Made by a program: the position numbers and the translations under genes. This document shows positions 17,765 to 27,092 of a stretch of DNA of 64,000 nt, piece by piece; positions within the stretch are counted from its first letter, which is position 1; the number at the start of each line of letters is the position of its first letter. The stretch covers positions 124,001 through 188,000 of the forward strand of contig CALEIK010000026.1 of NCBI GenBank assembly GCA_937876195.1, written 5' to 3'. Below the pieces are notes generated by a model. The model was not told where the DNA came from. It did no database searches and saw only the letters and a program-made list of their open reading frames with translations. Source of the DNA: an uncultured Flavobacteriales bacterium (GTDB taxonomy: Bacteria > Bacteroidota > Bacteroidia > Flavobacteriales_D > Crocinitomicaceae).

Positions 17765-19468
17765 TTAAAAGTAAACAATATAACCGAAATGGACTTTACT
17801 ATTACTGAAAAGTATTGGGTTGGAGAATTGTTTTCCGAGCGCATATGATATGGAAAAAACACCGAAATTGGTATTAAAGGCAAAACCAACTCCAAACCCA
17901 AATGGTGCATCCTGATAGTACTTTTTGGCGTTGTTCTCGTACCAACTTTGGTCGTAAAATGCAAAAACGTACGAATTTCGATCCAGTAAGAAGCGATATT
18001 CGATGGTAGCGGTGGTTTTAGATGTTGCAAACAATTCATCTTCATCAAAACCTCGTTGTGAACTTAAGCCGCCATATCGGTACACCTCGTTTTCAAAAAT
18101 TTCATCCGCAATGTAAAAGTCAGTACTGGAAGCCAATCGCAACACATGTCGTTTGAAGAGCGGTACAAAAAAATCGGCTTGTACTTTCCCCCTAAAAACG
18201 GTCGATTTAATGATTTCTGTCGTGTCATTGATTTGTGACTTTCTGCTCCCTGCTGACCCTTGAACCAATAGATTAATTCCCCGTGTCGGATTAGGTAAAT
18301 AATCCACCTGATTGGAGGTATAAGAAATTCCGTAATTATTCGATGACACAGACCTCAAGTTGCTAAAACTTGGATTGTTTAGTCCACCGGACAATACACT
18401 GGAAGAAATATTTGTGTAGAATACTTTGATAAAATTTCCACGCTTTAAAAAGTATTGCACCCCGATACTCGAATTAAGTTCTAGGAAGCTAGAATCTCTT
18501 TTGTAGAGATCAAACGATCCATCCAGTCCAAATGACGTATTGAAAAGAAACGGATAGTTTAATCTTGATTCCAGCGATTGGGTTTGGTCACGAATACTTT
18601 GCCATTTTAAATCAAGGAGTTCCCCGCGCTTCAGTACATTCAATAGTTTGAGGTGAATTTCTCCGGTGATGCTCAAGCGGTCTGTTGCTGGGTCGGGTTG
18701 AAAACCAACAATACCATTTGCAGAACTTATGGGCACCGCTTCAAGGTAAACATATAATTCCACGCCTTCTTTTGTGAAAAGCAGTTCTGAAGGTTTGAGC
18801 TCTCTCATAAAGGGCACCTGTTCAACGCGCGAAGAGATATTCAGAACATTTATCTCTGAATAAGGATCACCTATTTTTATATCCAACAAATTGGCGATGT
18901 ACTTTTCGGAAATGGAAGAATCGCCTTTTACATTAATTTTTGACCAAGCGGTGTACGCTCCAGGATTGATATTAATTTCCGCGCTAACCGTTTCCTTGTT
19001 CCAGACATGATCCTTTAGTTGAATTGCCACAAACGGATAGCCATTGTTGAGGTACGATTCCTGAATTTTTTTAATGGTGCGTGCAAGCTCAAATGGGGTT
19101 AGTGCGAGCTGTGCAATAATTTTTTCATTCAAATTAGTGTGTTTCTCAATGAACTCAAGGTGCTCTTTTTTTATGTGAAGTCGCACATTATCAATTTTAT
19201 CACCTATATTAAAATGAGCCGTGACAAGATTTTTGGCATAATAGAGTGTATCAAAAGAAGCCAATAGATAGCCCTTAGAAATAGCTGTAGTTTGAAGATT
19301 GGATAAATAACGTTGAGCAGAGAGACTATCTTTGAATGCTAATTTTGGCTTTTTTACGATATGTTGATAACTTTTATTTGCAAATTCTATTTTGTACTCA
19401 GTTTGCGACCATGTAAACAATGGAAATGCGAGGATTATAAGTACGTATAGGGTTTTCATTTTCTTCAT
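17765..19468 (-). CDS. BamA/TamA-family outer-membrane protein
   Basis: 567 aa. A signal peptide (MKKMKTLYVLIILAFPLFTWS) precedes about 180 residues with POTRA-like segments (AWSKINVKGDSSISEKYIAN). A C-terminal surface-antigen beta-barrel follows, with RYGGLSSQRGFDEDE, close to the RGY/RGF motif of Omp85 barrels, and a final FGYIVYF ending in Phe. The few POTRA repeats make it shorter than BamA and closer to TamA-like proteins. It probably inserts or exports proteins at the outer membrane; substrates are unknown. It lies 23 bp upstream of rmuC on the same strand. Confidence 0.82.
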   Translation of the reverse strand: MKKMKTLYVLIILAFPLFTWSQTEYKIEFANKSYQHIVKKPKLAFKDSLSAQRYLSNLQTTAISKGYLLASFDTLYYAKNLVTAHFNIGDKIDNVRLHIKKEHLEFIEKHTNLNEKIIAQLALTPFELARTIKKIQESYLNNGYPFVAIQLKDHVWNKETVSAEININPGAYTAWSKINVKGDSSISEKYIANLLDIKIGDPYSEINVLNISSRVEQVPFMRELKPSELLFTKEGVELYVYLEAVPISSANGIVGFQPDPATDRLSITGEIHLKLLNVLKRGELLDLKWQSIRDQTQSLESRLNYPFLFNTSFGLDGSFDLYKRDSSFLELNSSIGVQYFLKRGNFIKVFYTNISSSVLSGGLNNPSFSNLRSVSSNNYGISYTSNQVDYLPNPTRGINLLVQGSAGSRKSQINDTTEIIKSTVFRGKVQADFFVPLFKRHVLRLASSTDFYIADEIFENEVYRYGGLSSQRGFDEDELFATSKTTATIEYRFLLDRNSYVFAFYDQSWYENNAKKYYQDAPFGFGVGFAFNTNFGVFSISYALGKQFSNPILFSNSKVHFGYIVYF

Positions 19469-19614
19469 AAACGAAGTGGAAAATACTTTATTTCAATTGA
19501 TTTTTATGGGGTTGTGGATAATAAATTTTTTTGGTTCATGTAATTTATTGTAATTTTATCGTTATTATTGGGTAACAACAAACAAATTTCTCTAGGAAAC
19601 CTAAAAAAAAGATT

Positions 19615-19755
19615 ATGAAGAAAGTATTGGCCTTGACACTAATGGGATTGATGTTAACTGTGGTATTAGCTGCATGTGGTTCATCACGAGGGGGACATTG
19701 TGATGCGTACGGAAGTGTGGATCATGTAGAAAACACAGATTTAGCTGCATTGTAA
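19615..19755 (+). CDS. Small lipoprotein (46 aa)
   Basis: Encodes 46 residues: MKK, a hydrophobic core, then the lipobox LAAC with Cys at residue 21. The mature peptide of 26 residues starts CGSSRGGHCDAYG and ends NTDLAAL. It is flanked on both sides by minus-strand genes and has its own strong terminator 30 bp downstream, which supports it as a real transcription unit. Small lipoproteins carrying a GGHCDAYG-like motif are, to my knowledge, found in other Bacteroidota; their function is unknown. The second Cys in the mature peptide could form a dimer disulfide. Confidence 0.75.
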   Translation: MKKVLALTLMGLMLTVVLAACGSSRGGHCDAYGSVDHVENTDLAAL

Positions 19756-19784
19756 TTTTACAGCAATCAAATTTTTTAGTTCTC

Positions 19785-19810
19785 AAGGTCATCGGATGAT
19801 GACCTTTTTT
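19785..19810 (+). terminator. Strong terminator after the small lipoprotein
   Basis: A perfect 9-bp stem AAGGTCATC/GATGACCTT with a GGAT tetraloop runs into six T (19,805-19,810). Confidence 0.88.
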
Positions 19811-19848
19811 GTTGCCCAAACAATTGCCTCTTGGAAAAAATTACACAC

Positions 19849-19878
19849 AAAAAAATCCGAGTTGCACAACTCGGATTT
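19849..19878 (-). terminator. Terminator for the minus-strand lipoprotein gene
   Basis: An 11-bp perfect stem AAATCCGAGTT/AACTCGGATTT (19,853-19,863/19,868-19,878) with loop GCAC. On the minus strand it is followed by seven U (A-run 19,849-19,855), 24 bp past the stop of the gene at 19,902. Confidence 0.88.
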
Positions 19879-19901
19879 CAATTCGTAAATATATTTTTTC
19901 T

Positions 19902-20381
19902 TTATTTCGTTGTCACGTTTTGATCGTAGATGATTGTCGCTCCAGCTGAAATGGCAGGTACTAAAACATAATTTTCCAAATACCTTTTTGGTTCGCAGTT
20001 TGAACAGGTCTCACCTGTAATGGTATACTCATATGCATCAAATACAGCGTTATAGACAACATCTTTGTTCAGCGACGCCTCACAATCCACACTCATTGGA
20101 TTAGCTAGGATACTGTATTGTGAATAATTCACAGGACCTCTTGTTTTTCCTCCGTCAAAGCTGACTTCAAATTGTGATGCATGGTATGACCCACCATGAA
20201 TATGATAATCTCCGCTCATATTATCGGTCAAATATCCAGCTTTAGGATAAATAACAACTTCTTCCATAGCAAGTCCAGTATAATTGTTACCCGATGCTAA
20301 TTTACATTTTTTACAAGACGAAGTGAAAAGCACTAAAAGTGATAGTGCTACAGTCGCGAAAAGTGTTGTTCTATTTATCAT
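19902..20381 (-). CDS. Hypothetical lipoprotein
   Basis: 159 aa. A signal sequence with lipobox FTSSC puts the lipidated Cys at about residue 23, giving CKKCKLASG. The mature protein has further cysteines (VDCEAS, TCSNCEP); CSNC looks like a metal- or disulfide-forming pair. A central HIHGGSYHASQFEVSFDGGK stretch is His-rich. I do not recognise a family. It is a single gene between its own terminator and the lptB gene, which is upstream on the same strand. A TAAATTTA sequence about 28 nt before the start may be the -7 box. Confidence 0.65.
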   Translation of the reverse strand: MINRTTLFATVALSLLVLFTSSCKKCKLASGNNYTGLAMEEVVIYPKAGYLTDNMSGDYHIHGGSYHASQFEVSFDGGKTRGPVNYSQYSILANPMSVDCEASLNKDVVYNAVFDAYEYTITGETCSNCEPKRYLENYVLVPAISAGATIIYDQNVTTK

Positions 20382-20441
20382 AGTTAAGTTTCTTTGTAGT
20401 AAGAAGTTGTAAATTTATTGTTTTTTTATGTTTTAAAAAAA

Positions 20442-21170
20442 TTATTTCTTTCTTAATTCAAAATTCTTCCCAAGATAGACCTTTCGAACCTGCTCATCCG
20501 ATGCTAGTTCTGCGGCAGTGCCTGATTTCAAAATACTTCCTTCGAACAGTAAATAAGCACGATCTGTGATTGAAAGGGTCTCTTGAACGTTGTGATCGGT
20601 AATTAGAACGCCAATGTTACGCGTTTTAAGCTCAGAGATGATGCTTTGAATGTCTTCAACAGCAATTGGATCAACTCCTGCAAAGGGTTCGTCCAGCAGC
20701 ACGAATTTAGGTTCTGTGGCTAAGGCACGCGCAATCTCCGTTCTTCTTTTTTCTCCTCCAGACAGGCTGTTACCTAGATTTTTTCTTACATGGTGTAGAC
20801 TAAATTCGTCCAACAGCTTCTCCAAACGGTCTTTTCGCTCTTGCTTGTTCAGGTCAGTCATTTCAAGAATCGCCATAATATTGTCTTCTACACTAAGCTT
20901 TCTAAACACAGACACTTCCTGAGGTAAATATCCAACACCCATTTGTGCACGTTTAAACATTGGATAATTTGTAATTTCAATGTCATCAAGGAATACTTTG
21001 CCTTTGTCAGGCTTTACCAAACCTACAATCATGTAGAAGGAAGTCGTCTTTCCAGCACCATTCGGACCAAGTAGACCGACGATTTCACCTTGGTTGACCT
21101 CCACGGTTACGCCCTTGACAACATCTCGTCCCTTATACGATTTCCTTATCTCTTGTGTATATAGCTTCAT
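20442..21170 (-). CDS. lptB: LPS export ABC transporter ATP-binding protein LptB
   Basis: 242 aa. The cytoplasmic ATPase that powers lipopolysaccharide extraction from the inner membrane with LptF/LptG. It shows Walker A GPNGAGKTTSFYM, the Q-loop region GVGYLPQEVSVFRKLSVEDN, signature LSGGEKRRTEIARAL, Walker B FVLLDEPFAGVDPIAVEDIQ and switch His LITDHNVQETL, all strongly LptB-like. It follows the DUF5686 gene by 12 bp on the same strand. With waaA elsewhere in the window, it fits an organism with LPS. Confidence 0.94.
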   Translation of the reverse strand: MKLYTQEIRKSYKGRDVVKGVTVEVNQGEIVGLLGPNGAGKTTSFYMIVGLVKPDKGKVFLDDIEITNYPMFKRAQMGVGYLPQEVSVFRKLSVEDNIMAILEMTDLNKQERKDRLEKLLDEFSLHHVRKNLGNSLSGGEKRRTEIARALATEPKFVLLDEPFAGVDPIAVEDIQSIISELKTRNIGVLITDHNVQETLSITDRAYLLFEGSILKSGTAAELASDEQVRKVYLGKNFELRKK

Positions 21171-21182
21171 GCAAAATTCATG

Positions 21183-23657
21183 TTAGAAGTTAATAACGTA
21201 TTTCCCACGTATTCCAAACGTTTCAAGATCGGTTACTTTAACCCCTGGATCCAAATGTGTTAAACGCCAAAAAACATCAACCCGTATTAGTTTTAAAATA
21301 TTTTCTATCCCCATGGATACTTCAACATAAGGAGTATCGCCAAAACGTTTGGTAAAATCGGGAAGTACCATTTCTGAAGAATGGCGATCACTGATATCTC
21401 CGTAAAGACCTCTAGCCGTTGTTACCAATCGTAGTTTGGCTTTTTTTACAAGCGGTATTCTATCAAAAATTACACCGTCCCAGTGATGTTCCAACAAAAC
21501 AGAAACATATCGATCAGAAATAAATTCGAAGAAATTCATTTTGTTGTAAGCGTTCGTCATCAACCAATACGACTGATTTCCTTCGTGCACCTTCAAAAAT
21601 GGATACGCCGCTGTACCATTGATATAGCCAAAAATGACTTCATACCTCAATCGTCCTATGACACCAAGTTTAGCAATATGCTCTACTATCAGGTCAAATT
21701 TTTGATAATTGTAATCAGCACCAAACAGGTTTTTTACGCCAAATATTCCTTGAACCGAAATAATCGGGAATTTGGATCGAATTGAGGTACGATCAAAAGC
21801 CCCTGAAATGAACTCTTCGTTTTTTGCCCAGCGATACCGCAAGGTAAGCTCGGTTGTCTGAATACGGTTGATGGTGTCATTCAAGCCTGTATCTGGATTG
21901 ACACGAACGTAATTTGCCCTTCCCAAAGCGGTATATTCTTTCCATTCAAACCCACCGAATATAATAATGTCCTTGTGTATATCCTTTTCTAAGTTAATTC
22001 CCGCTTTTTCGACAAATGTCAATTTATCCAAAGGTCCCGTTCTAAACAATGTCCCAAATGTAGACCCAACTGCTGCGGCAGTGGGTGACTGACCGATCTG
22101 TTCCAAGTCATAATTGTAATACGCAGAGAGCATTCCACGCTTTTTTGGGGTTACATTGAAACGCATCGTTCCACCGTATTTGAACTCTTCATCTCCAAAA
22201 CCGTAAGCAATTCTTCCTCCAAATTCAATCCGTCGACTAAAATTATTGGAAGTCCGCAAGGCTAACCCCAAACGATAGGTCTCCACAGGGTTAAAACTCA
22301 TAAGCGCAAATGCGTCACCAATTTCTATTTTATTTACAGGATAATATCCAGTGGATAATAGGTAAATGGTGTTCTTTAACGTCCTAAAAAAGCGCAGTGT
22401 ATTTAAGGAATCAACCATCTCATCTATTCCCTCTTCTTTGGGACCAAGTGGTTCATGTCGGATCGCGGCCCAATATTCATCTGAACGAAGATTAGCACTA
22501 TCCATTACCTCTACAGTACTGTTTGTGCGATAAAAGTCAGCTGGATGTTCTTTGTTTATAATGTAATTTTTTCGTGTCGAGTGACGGCGGCCAAACATCC
22601 CAATGACTTTTGTCTTTTTGGTGATTTTTAAATCTGCAATCATTCGTTCACTCGTGAGCATCCAGACCTCAGGAGCCACTTGCTCAAATTCATGTTCAAT
22701 GTACAGGTCTTGTACATAGTTAATGTTCGCCCATGGTGAAATATTGGCTTTAAATCGTTTCACTGCATAGGTCGTGTCATGGATCCACATTTCGCCCTCA
22801 AACGTCATGTCACCCGTTCGTTTAGGCTTGAATGTCAACTGGTAGCACCAATAATTATCAATGAACATGGAATCTTCAAGATAAAATCGGTAAAAATTGC
22901 GCGCGTAGTTGGATACGGGACTAATGAATAACTTATTAAACAAGTCGAGATTGTTATCATAGATGTTTACATCTAAGTACATGTCTCCCATGAATTGATT
23001 AAGCTCTAGGTTTTCAACCCCACTTATTTTGCTTGCTTTGACGATCTCTCGTTTCTTCTTAGGATTCTTTTTGTAATAGTAGTCGGAGACTGATTCGCTT
23101 AGTATCACTGGCAAGAAGTTCTTCCCTCCTTCGACAGAATCAATATATTCTGTAAGGATTTCTAGTTTTTTCACCATTTCCCGATCCTTGAATTTTTCAT
23201 CGAGATTGTTCAGATCGAGTTGCACCTTGTTGTATACTTCGTACTCGTACGCTTCGAGCTTTTCCTTGTTATTGATGTGCTTATTCGCGATTACTTTTTT
23301 GTGCAGAATCGTTGAGGGGAACTCGTCCGGCGCTTTTACGACCACCTCTTCGTAGTCGGTTGTTAATACGGGCAGTTGTACATTAATTATTTGGGATTGA
23401 TCCAACTCAATGTACCGTTTCACCTTAATGTAACCTGAGAAAGAGAATATCAGGGTATCTGTGGCGTAATACGTTTCAATCATGTATTTACCAGCGGTAT
23501 CGGTGAATGTGCCTATTTTTGAATCTAAGAAGTGAACCGTGACAAAAGGCATGGGTTCACCAGTGATTTCATCTGTCACGACACCTTCAACTTTTGTCTT
23601 TTGAGCAAAAGAAATCAGTGGAAAAAGAAATAAGAAAATAAGTATTTTGAATTTCAT
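21183..23657 (-). CDS. DUF5686 / carboxypeptidase-like regulatory domain outer-membrane protein
   Basis: 824 aa. A signal peptide (about 1-18) precedes a carboxypeptidase-like regulatory beta-sandwich (VEGVVTDEITGEPMPFVTV ... FSFSGYIKVKRY). The long DUF5686 region that follows has many amphipathic strands, ending in GIRGKYVINF, consistent with an outer-membrane beta-barrel. Proteins of this layout are widespread in Bacteroidota with no settled function. It may be co-transcribed with lptB; the preceding tatC gene on the same strand is 51 bp upstream. Confidence 0.82.
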   Translation of the reverse strand: MKFKILIFLFLFPLISFAQKTKVEGVVTDEITGEPMPFVTVHFLDSKIGTFTDTAGKYMIETYYATDTLIFSFSGYIKVKRYIELDQSQIINVQLPVLTTDYEEVVVKAPDEFPSTILHKKVIANKHINNKEKLEAYEYEVYNKVQLDLNNLDEKFKDREMVKKLEILTEYIDSVEGGKNFLPVILSESVSDYYYKKNPKKKREIVKASKISGVENLELNQFMGDMYLDVNIYDNNLDLFNKLFISPVSNYARNFYRFYLEDSMFIDNYWCYQLTFKPKRTGDMTFEGEMWIHDTTYAVKRFKANISPWANINYVQDLYIEHEFEQVAPEVWMLTSERMIADLKITKKTKVIGMFGRRHSTRKNYIINKEHPADFYRTNSTVEVMDSANLRSDEYWAAIRHEPLGPKEEGIDEMVDSLNTLRFFRTLKNTIYLLSTGYYPVNKIEIGDAFALMSFNPVETYRLGLALRTSNNFSRRIEFGGRIAYGFGDEEFKYGGTMRFNVTPKKRGMLSAYYNYDLEQIGQSPTAAAVGSTFGTLFRTGPLDKLTFVEKAGINLEKDIHKDIIIFGGFEWKEYTALGRANYVRVNPDTGLNDTINRIQTTELTLRYRWAKNEEFISGAFDRTSIRSKFPIISVQGIFGVKNLFGADYNYQKFDLIVEHIAKLGVIGRLRYEVIFGYINGTAAYPFLKVHEGNQSYWLMTNAYNKMNFFEFISDRYVSVLLEHHWDGVIFDRIPLVKKAKLRLVTTARGLYGDISDRHSSEMVLPDFTKRFGDTPYVEVSMGIENILKLIRVDVFWRLTHLDPGVKVTDLETFGIRGKYVINF

Positions 23658-23708
23658 TTAATTATTCTTGTTTCTAAGCGCTAATCAACAAAATAGGGAT
23701 GAGTAATC

Positions 23709-24497
23709 TTAATCTTGTTTGTTTTTTGCATTCTTTTCAACTCGTGAAGATACAATAATTCCCGCTTCATAAAGCAGTATGATAGGAATACTCACAATTA
23801 CTTGACTTATAAGGTCTGGAGGCGTAATCACGGCGGAAAGTATTAAAATACCCACAATGGCATGTTTTCTATATTTCCTTAAGAATTCAGGTGTTATAAC
23901 ACCCAGCTTTGTGAAAATATAAGAAACGACAGGAAGAAGAAACAATAATCCAGAGTAAAATACAGTGGATAAAATGGTACTCATGTACGAGTTAATGGTG
24001 AAAATATTTTCAATTTCATCACTGATTTTATAGGATCCAAAAAACTGAATGCACAATGGAGCAACGATAAAATAACCAAAGGCAATTCCCAGAAAGAAGA
24101 GCAGACTTACATAGAAAACAATTCCTTTAGCAACTGACGCTTCATTTTTCTTAAGTCCAGGTTTTACAAACCGCCAAATTTGATAAAATATAAAGGGAAA
24201 AGAAAGTACAATTCCGCCAATAATACTGGTCATTAAAGCATACGAAAACTGTCCCGAAACTGTCATGCTTTGCATAGTCACGGGAACTTCGTCTACACAA
24301 ACATTGAGATACTGGCAGATAAGTTTGAAGGAAATGAAATCTGGATTTCTCATCGAGAGAAATAGATTTTCCATGATCCATTCTTGATAGAACCATAAAA
24401 CGGTGGCCACCACAACAATTGCAATTGCTATGCGCACCAGTCTCCATCTTAATTCTTCAAGATGACCAAGAAAAGTCATTTGTTTTTCGTTCTCCAT
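23709..24497 (-). CDS. tatC: Sec-independent protein translocase TatC
   Basis: 262 aa from the ATG at 24,497. The frame extends upstream to a TTG at 24,560, but that start lies upstream of a good promoter (24,507-24,534) and adds a non-family N-terminus. TatC is the six-helix receptor of the twin-arginine export system, which moves folded proteins. The N-terminal MTFLGHLEELRWRLVR block and the conserved Pro/Phe-rich first periplasmic loop region are typical. The segments GIAFGYFIVAPL and SAVITPPDLISQ also match the family well. TatA is not in the window. Confidence 0.92.
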   Translation of the reverse strand: MENEKQMTFLGHLEELRWRLVRIAIAIVVVATVLWFYQEWIMENLFLSMRNPDFISFKLICQYLNVCVDEVPVTMQSMTVSGQFSYALMTSIIGGIVLSFPFIFYQIWRFVKPGLKKNEASVAKGIVFYVSLLFFLGIAFGYFIVAPLCIQFFGSYKISDEIENIFTINSYMSTILSTVFYSGLLFLLPVVSYIFTKLGVITPEFLRKYRKHAIVGILILSAVITPPDLISQVIVSIPIILLYEAGIIVSSRVEKNAKNKQD

Positions 24498-24506
24498 GTC
24501 TGATGC

Positions 24507-24534
24507 CAAAAGTACAAAACAGACTTCAATCAAA
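24507..24534 (-). promoter_or_regulatory. Promoter of tatC
   Basis: On the minus strand TTTG (24,534-24,531), 16 bp, then TACTTTTG (24,514-24,507), matching the Bacteroidota -33/-7 pattern. Transcription would begin a few bases before the ATG at 24,497, which decides the tatC start. Confidence 0.55.
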
Positions 24535-24668
24535 AACAAAAATAGTAGATTGACAGACAATTCATTTAATCATAATATTCAAAGAATAATTTTTTAATAG
24601 CATGTTGCGTGGTTTTTTTTAGTATTTTAGATTATACGTTAAAGTATTCGATACATTTTTTGTGAAGC

Positions 24669-26849
24669 ATGGTAAAGATTGACTTGCAGGAAGCCCTAAA
24701 AAAGTATTTTGGGTTCAGCAGTTTTAAAGGAGAACAAGAGGATATTATTCACAATGTTCTAGATGGCAATAACACCTTTGTTATTATGCCAACAGGTGGT
24801 GGTAAATCTATGTGTTATCAGCTCCCAGCCATGTTATCAGAAGGTACTGCAATTGTTGTTTCTCCATTAATCGCCTTGATGAAGAATCAAGTAGATGCGA
24901 TGCGAAGTGTTAGCAACGATGAATCGGTTGCCCACTTTTTAAATTCATCCTTGACGAAAACAGAAAGTACACGTGTAAAGAACGATATTCGTCTCGGTAA
25001 CACGAAATTATTGTATGTAGCTCCAGAATCGCTCACGAAACAAGAAACAATTCAATTTTTAACGGAAGTAAAGATTTCGTTTTTTGCCATTGATGAAGCG
25101 CATTGTATTTCTGAGTGGGGACATGATTTCAGACCTGAATACAGACGTTTAAGAGAGATATTTGAAGAAATTACGGATGTTCCTATCATCGCTTTGACAG
25201 CAACAGCCACTCCTAAGGTGCAAAACGATATTCAGAAAAACTTGAATATGCTGGATGCACGGGTGTTTAAATCATCTTTTAATAGAGATAATTTGTACTA
25301 TCAAATTCTTCCTAAAAAGGACGTTGAGAAACAAATCATCAAATACATTCGAACGCAAGCTGGTAAAAGCGGTATCATTTATTGCTTAAGCCGTAAAAAG
25401 GTGGAAGAATTGGCAGAATTGCTGCAAGTAAACGGCATCAATGCGCTGCCATATCATGCTGGACTAGATAGTGCTACCCGAGGAAAGCATCAAGACATGT
25501 TTTTGATGGAAGACGTAGAGGTAATTGTCGCTACAATCGCATTTGGAATGGGGATTGATAAACCCGATGTTCGTTTTGTGATTCATCACGATATTCCAAA
25601 ATCGTTGGAAAGTTACTACCAAGAAACTGGTCGAGCAGGTCGAGATGGAGGAGAAGGGGAGTGCATCTCATTCTATCGCTACAAAGATGTTGAGAAGCTA
25701 GAGAAATTTTTGCAGGGAAAACCTGTTGCTGAACAGGAAATTGGTCGCCAATTACTCAATGAAATTGCCTCTTATTCTGAAACATCAGTCTGCCGAAGAA
25801 AAATGATTTTGCATTACTTTGGGGAAGAGTTTGATGAGGCCAATTGCCATGAAATGTGTGATAATTGCCGTACACCGAAGGAAAAACAAGAAGGTAGTGA
25901 ATATGTGCTTCAATTGTTACAGTCCATTGAATTACTCAAAGAGACGCAGCGATCAAAGCACTATTGCTCATTTTTGGCGGGAATCAGAACTTCGGATATC
26001 AAAGCGTATAAACAGGACGAGCTTCCGCTTTTTGGAATAGGAAGGCACAAGGACGAACATTTTTGGAATGCTGTTATTCGACAAACAGTTGTAGCGGGAC
26101 TGGCATTTAAGGACATTGAGACATACGGCGTTTTGAAACTTACAGATGCGGGAAGGGCATTTATTGCCAATCCAACTTCATTTATGCTGATAAAAGAAAG
26201 AGATTATCTTGTCGAAGATGATGATGCAGCAGTGATTACTGGAAATGGAGGAGCTGCGTTTGATCAGGTGTTATACAATCAATTACTGGACTTGCGCAAA
26301 AGCTTGTCGAAACAAAAAGGAATTCCACCTTTCGTGATTTTTCAAGAGCCTTCGTTAAAGGATATGTGTTTTCAATACCCAATTACGATTGATGAATTGA
26401 CAAATATCCAAGGTGTTGGGCACGGAAAAGCAACACGTTATGGAGCTCCATTTGTAGCGCTGATAAGTCGCTACGTAGAGGATAATGAAATTGAACGACC
26501 ACAAGATTTGGTGGTAAAAAGCGTGGTGAACAAATCCGGGCTTAAAGTACAATTGATCCAAAATATCGACCGTAAATTACCCCTAGATGATATCGGTCGT
26601 GCACAGGGGAAAACCTTGGATGAGGTGATCGATGAAATTGAAGCAATTGTGGTTTCTGGAACAAAAGTAAACATCAACTATTACATCGATGATATCCTAG
26701 ATCAAGATACCCAAGATGATATTTATGAGTATTTCTCTGAAGCTGAAACTGATGACCTGAAAGCTGCTTACGACGAATTCGACGGTGATTATTCCGAAGA
26801 AGAATTGCGTTTAATGTGGATTAAGTTTATGAGTGAAATGGCGAATTAA
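24669..26849 (+). CDS. recQ: ATP-dependent DNA helicase RecQ
   Basis: 726 aa. A 3'-5' DNA helicase for recombination and fork repair. Walker A is MPTGGGKSMCYQ (Lys46), the DEAH box is IDEAHCISEWGHDFRPEY near residue 143, and motif VI includes YYQETGRAGRDG. The zinc-binding Cys are in SVCRRKMILHYFG and CHEMCDNC, followed by a winged-helix region and an HRDC-like segment (LLDLRKSLSKQKGIPPFVIF in two blocks). It is longer than E. coli RecQ, with an acidic extension of about 100 residues. It is transcribed divergently from tatC. Confidence 0.94.
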   Translation: MVKIDLQEALKKYFGFSSFKGEQEDIIHNVLDGNNTFVIMPTGGGKSMCYQLPAMLSEGTAIVVSPLIALMKNQVDAMRSVSNDESVAHFLNSSLTKTESTRVKNDIRLGNTKLLYVAPESLTKQETIQFLTEVKISFFAIDEAHCISEWGHDFRPEYRRLREIFEEITDVPIIALTATATPKVQNDIQKNLNMLDARVFKSSFNRDNLYYQILPKKDVEKQIIKYIRTQAGKSGIIYCLSRKKVEELAELLQVNGINALPYHAGLDSATRGKHQDMFLMEDVEVIVATIAFGMGIDKPDVRFVIHHDIPKSLESYYQETGRAGRDGGEGECISFYRYKDVEKLEKFLQGKPVAEQEIGRQLLNEIASYSETSVCRRKMILHYFGEEFDEANCHEMCDNCRTPKEKQEGSEYVLQLLQSIELLKETQRSKHYCSFLAGIRTSDIKAYKQDELPLFGIGRHKDEHFWNAVIRQTVVAGLAFKDIETYGVLKLTDAGRAFIANPTSFMLIKERDYLVEDDDAAVITGNGGAAFDQVLYNQLLDLRKSLSKQKGIPPFVIFQEPSLKDMCFQYPITIDELTNIQGVGHGKATRYGAPFVALISRYVEDNEIERPQDLVVKSVVNKSGLKVQLIQNIDRKLPLDDIGRAQGKTLDEVIDEIEAIVVSGTKVNINYYIDDILDQDTQDDIYEYFSEAETDDLKAAYDEFDGDYSEEELRLMWIKFMSEMAN

Positions 26850-26864
26850 TGGGTTCTAGTTTTT

Positions 26865-27061
26865 AACACAGAGTAACAGAGTTTAGAAGTTCACAGAGGA
26901 ATCTTTAAGTTTGTTTTCGCCTCTCGAGATTAGTTAATATAACTTTTTTCAACACAGAGTAAAGGAGTTTAGGAGGTCACAGAGAAATTTAAGTCTTATT
27001 TAATGCGCAGCGATTACAGAGAAATTTACCTCTGTGTACCTCTGTTCAACCTCTGTGTTTA
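26865..27061. repeat. CACAGAG-type intergenic inverted repeat
   Basis: AACACAGAGTAACAGAGTTT... (26,865-26,900) and AACACAGAGTAAAGGAGTTT... (26,951-26,990) are direct copies. 27,022-27,061 holds an imperfect inverted copy (...ACCTCTGTTCAACCTCTGTGTTT). The second and third can fold into a long hairpin with arms of about 38 nt. This fills most of the 243-bp gap between convergent recQ and cpsB; no gene is seen in it. Confidence 0.7.
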
Positions 27062-27092
27062 ACTAAATGTATGAGGCATTAAAGCAGATAAT

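Noticed and set aside
24498..24560. Upstream TTG extension of TatC
   Set aside because: It starts upstream of a good promoter and adds residues foreign to the family; the ATG at 24,497 is preferred.
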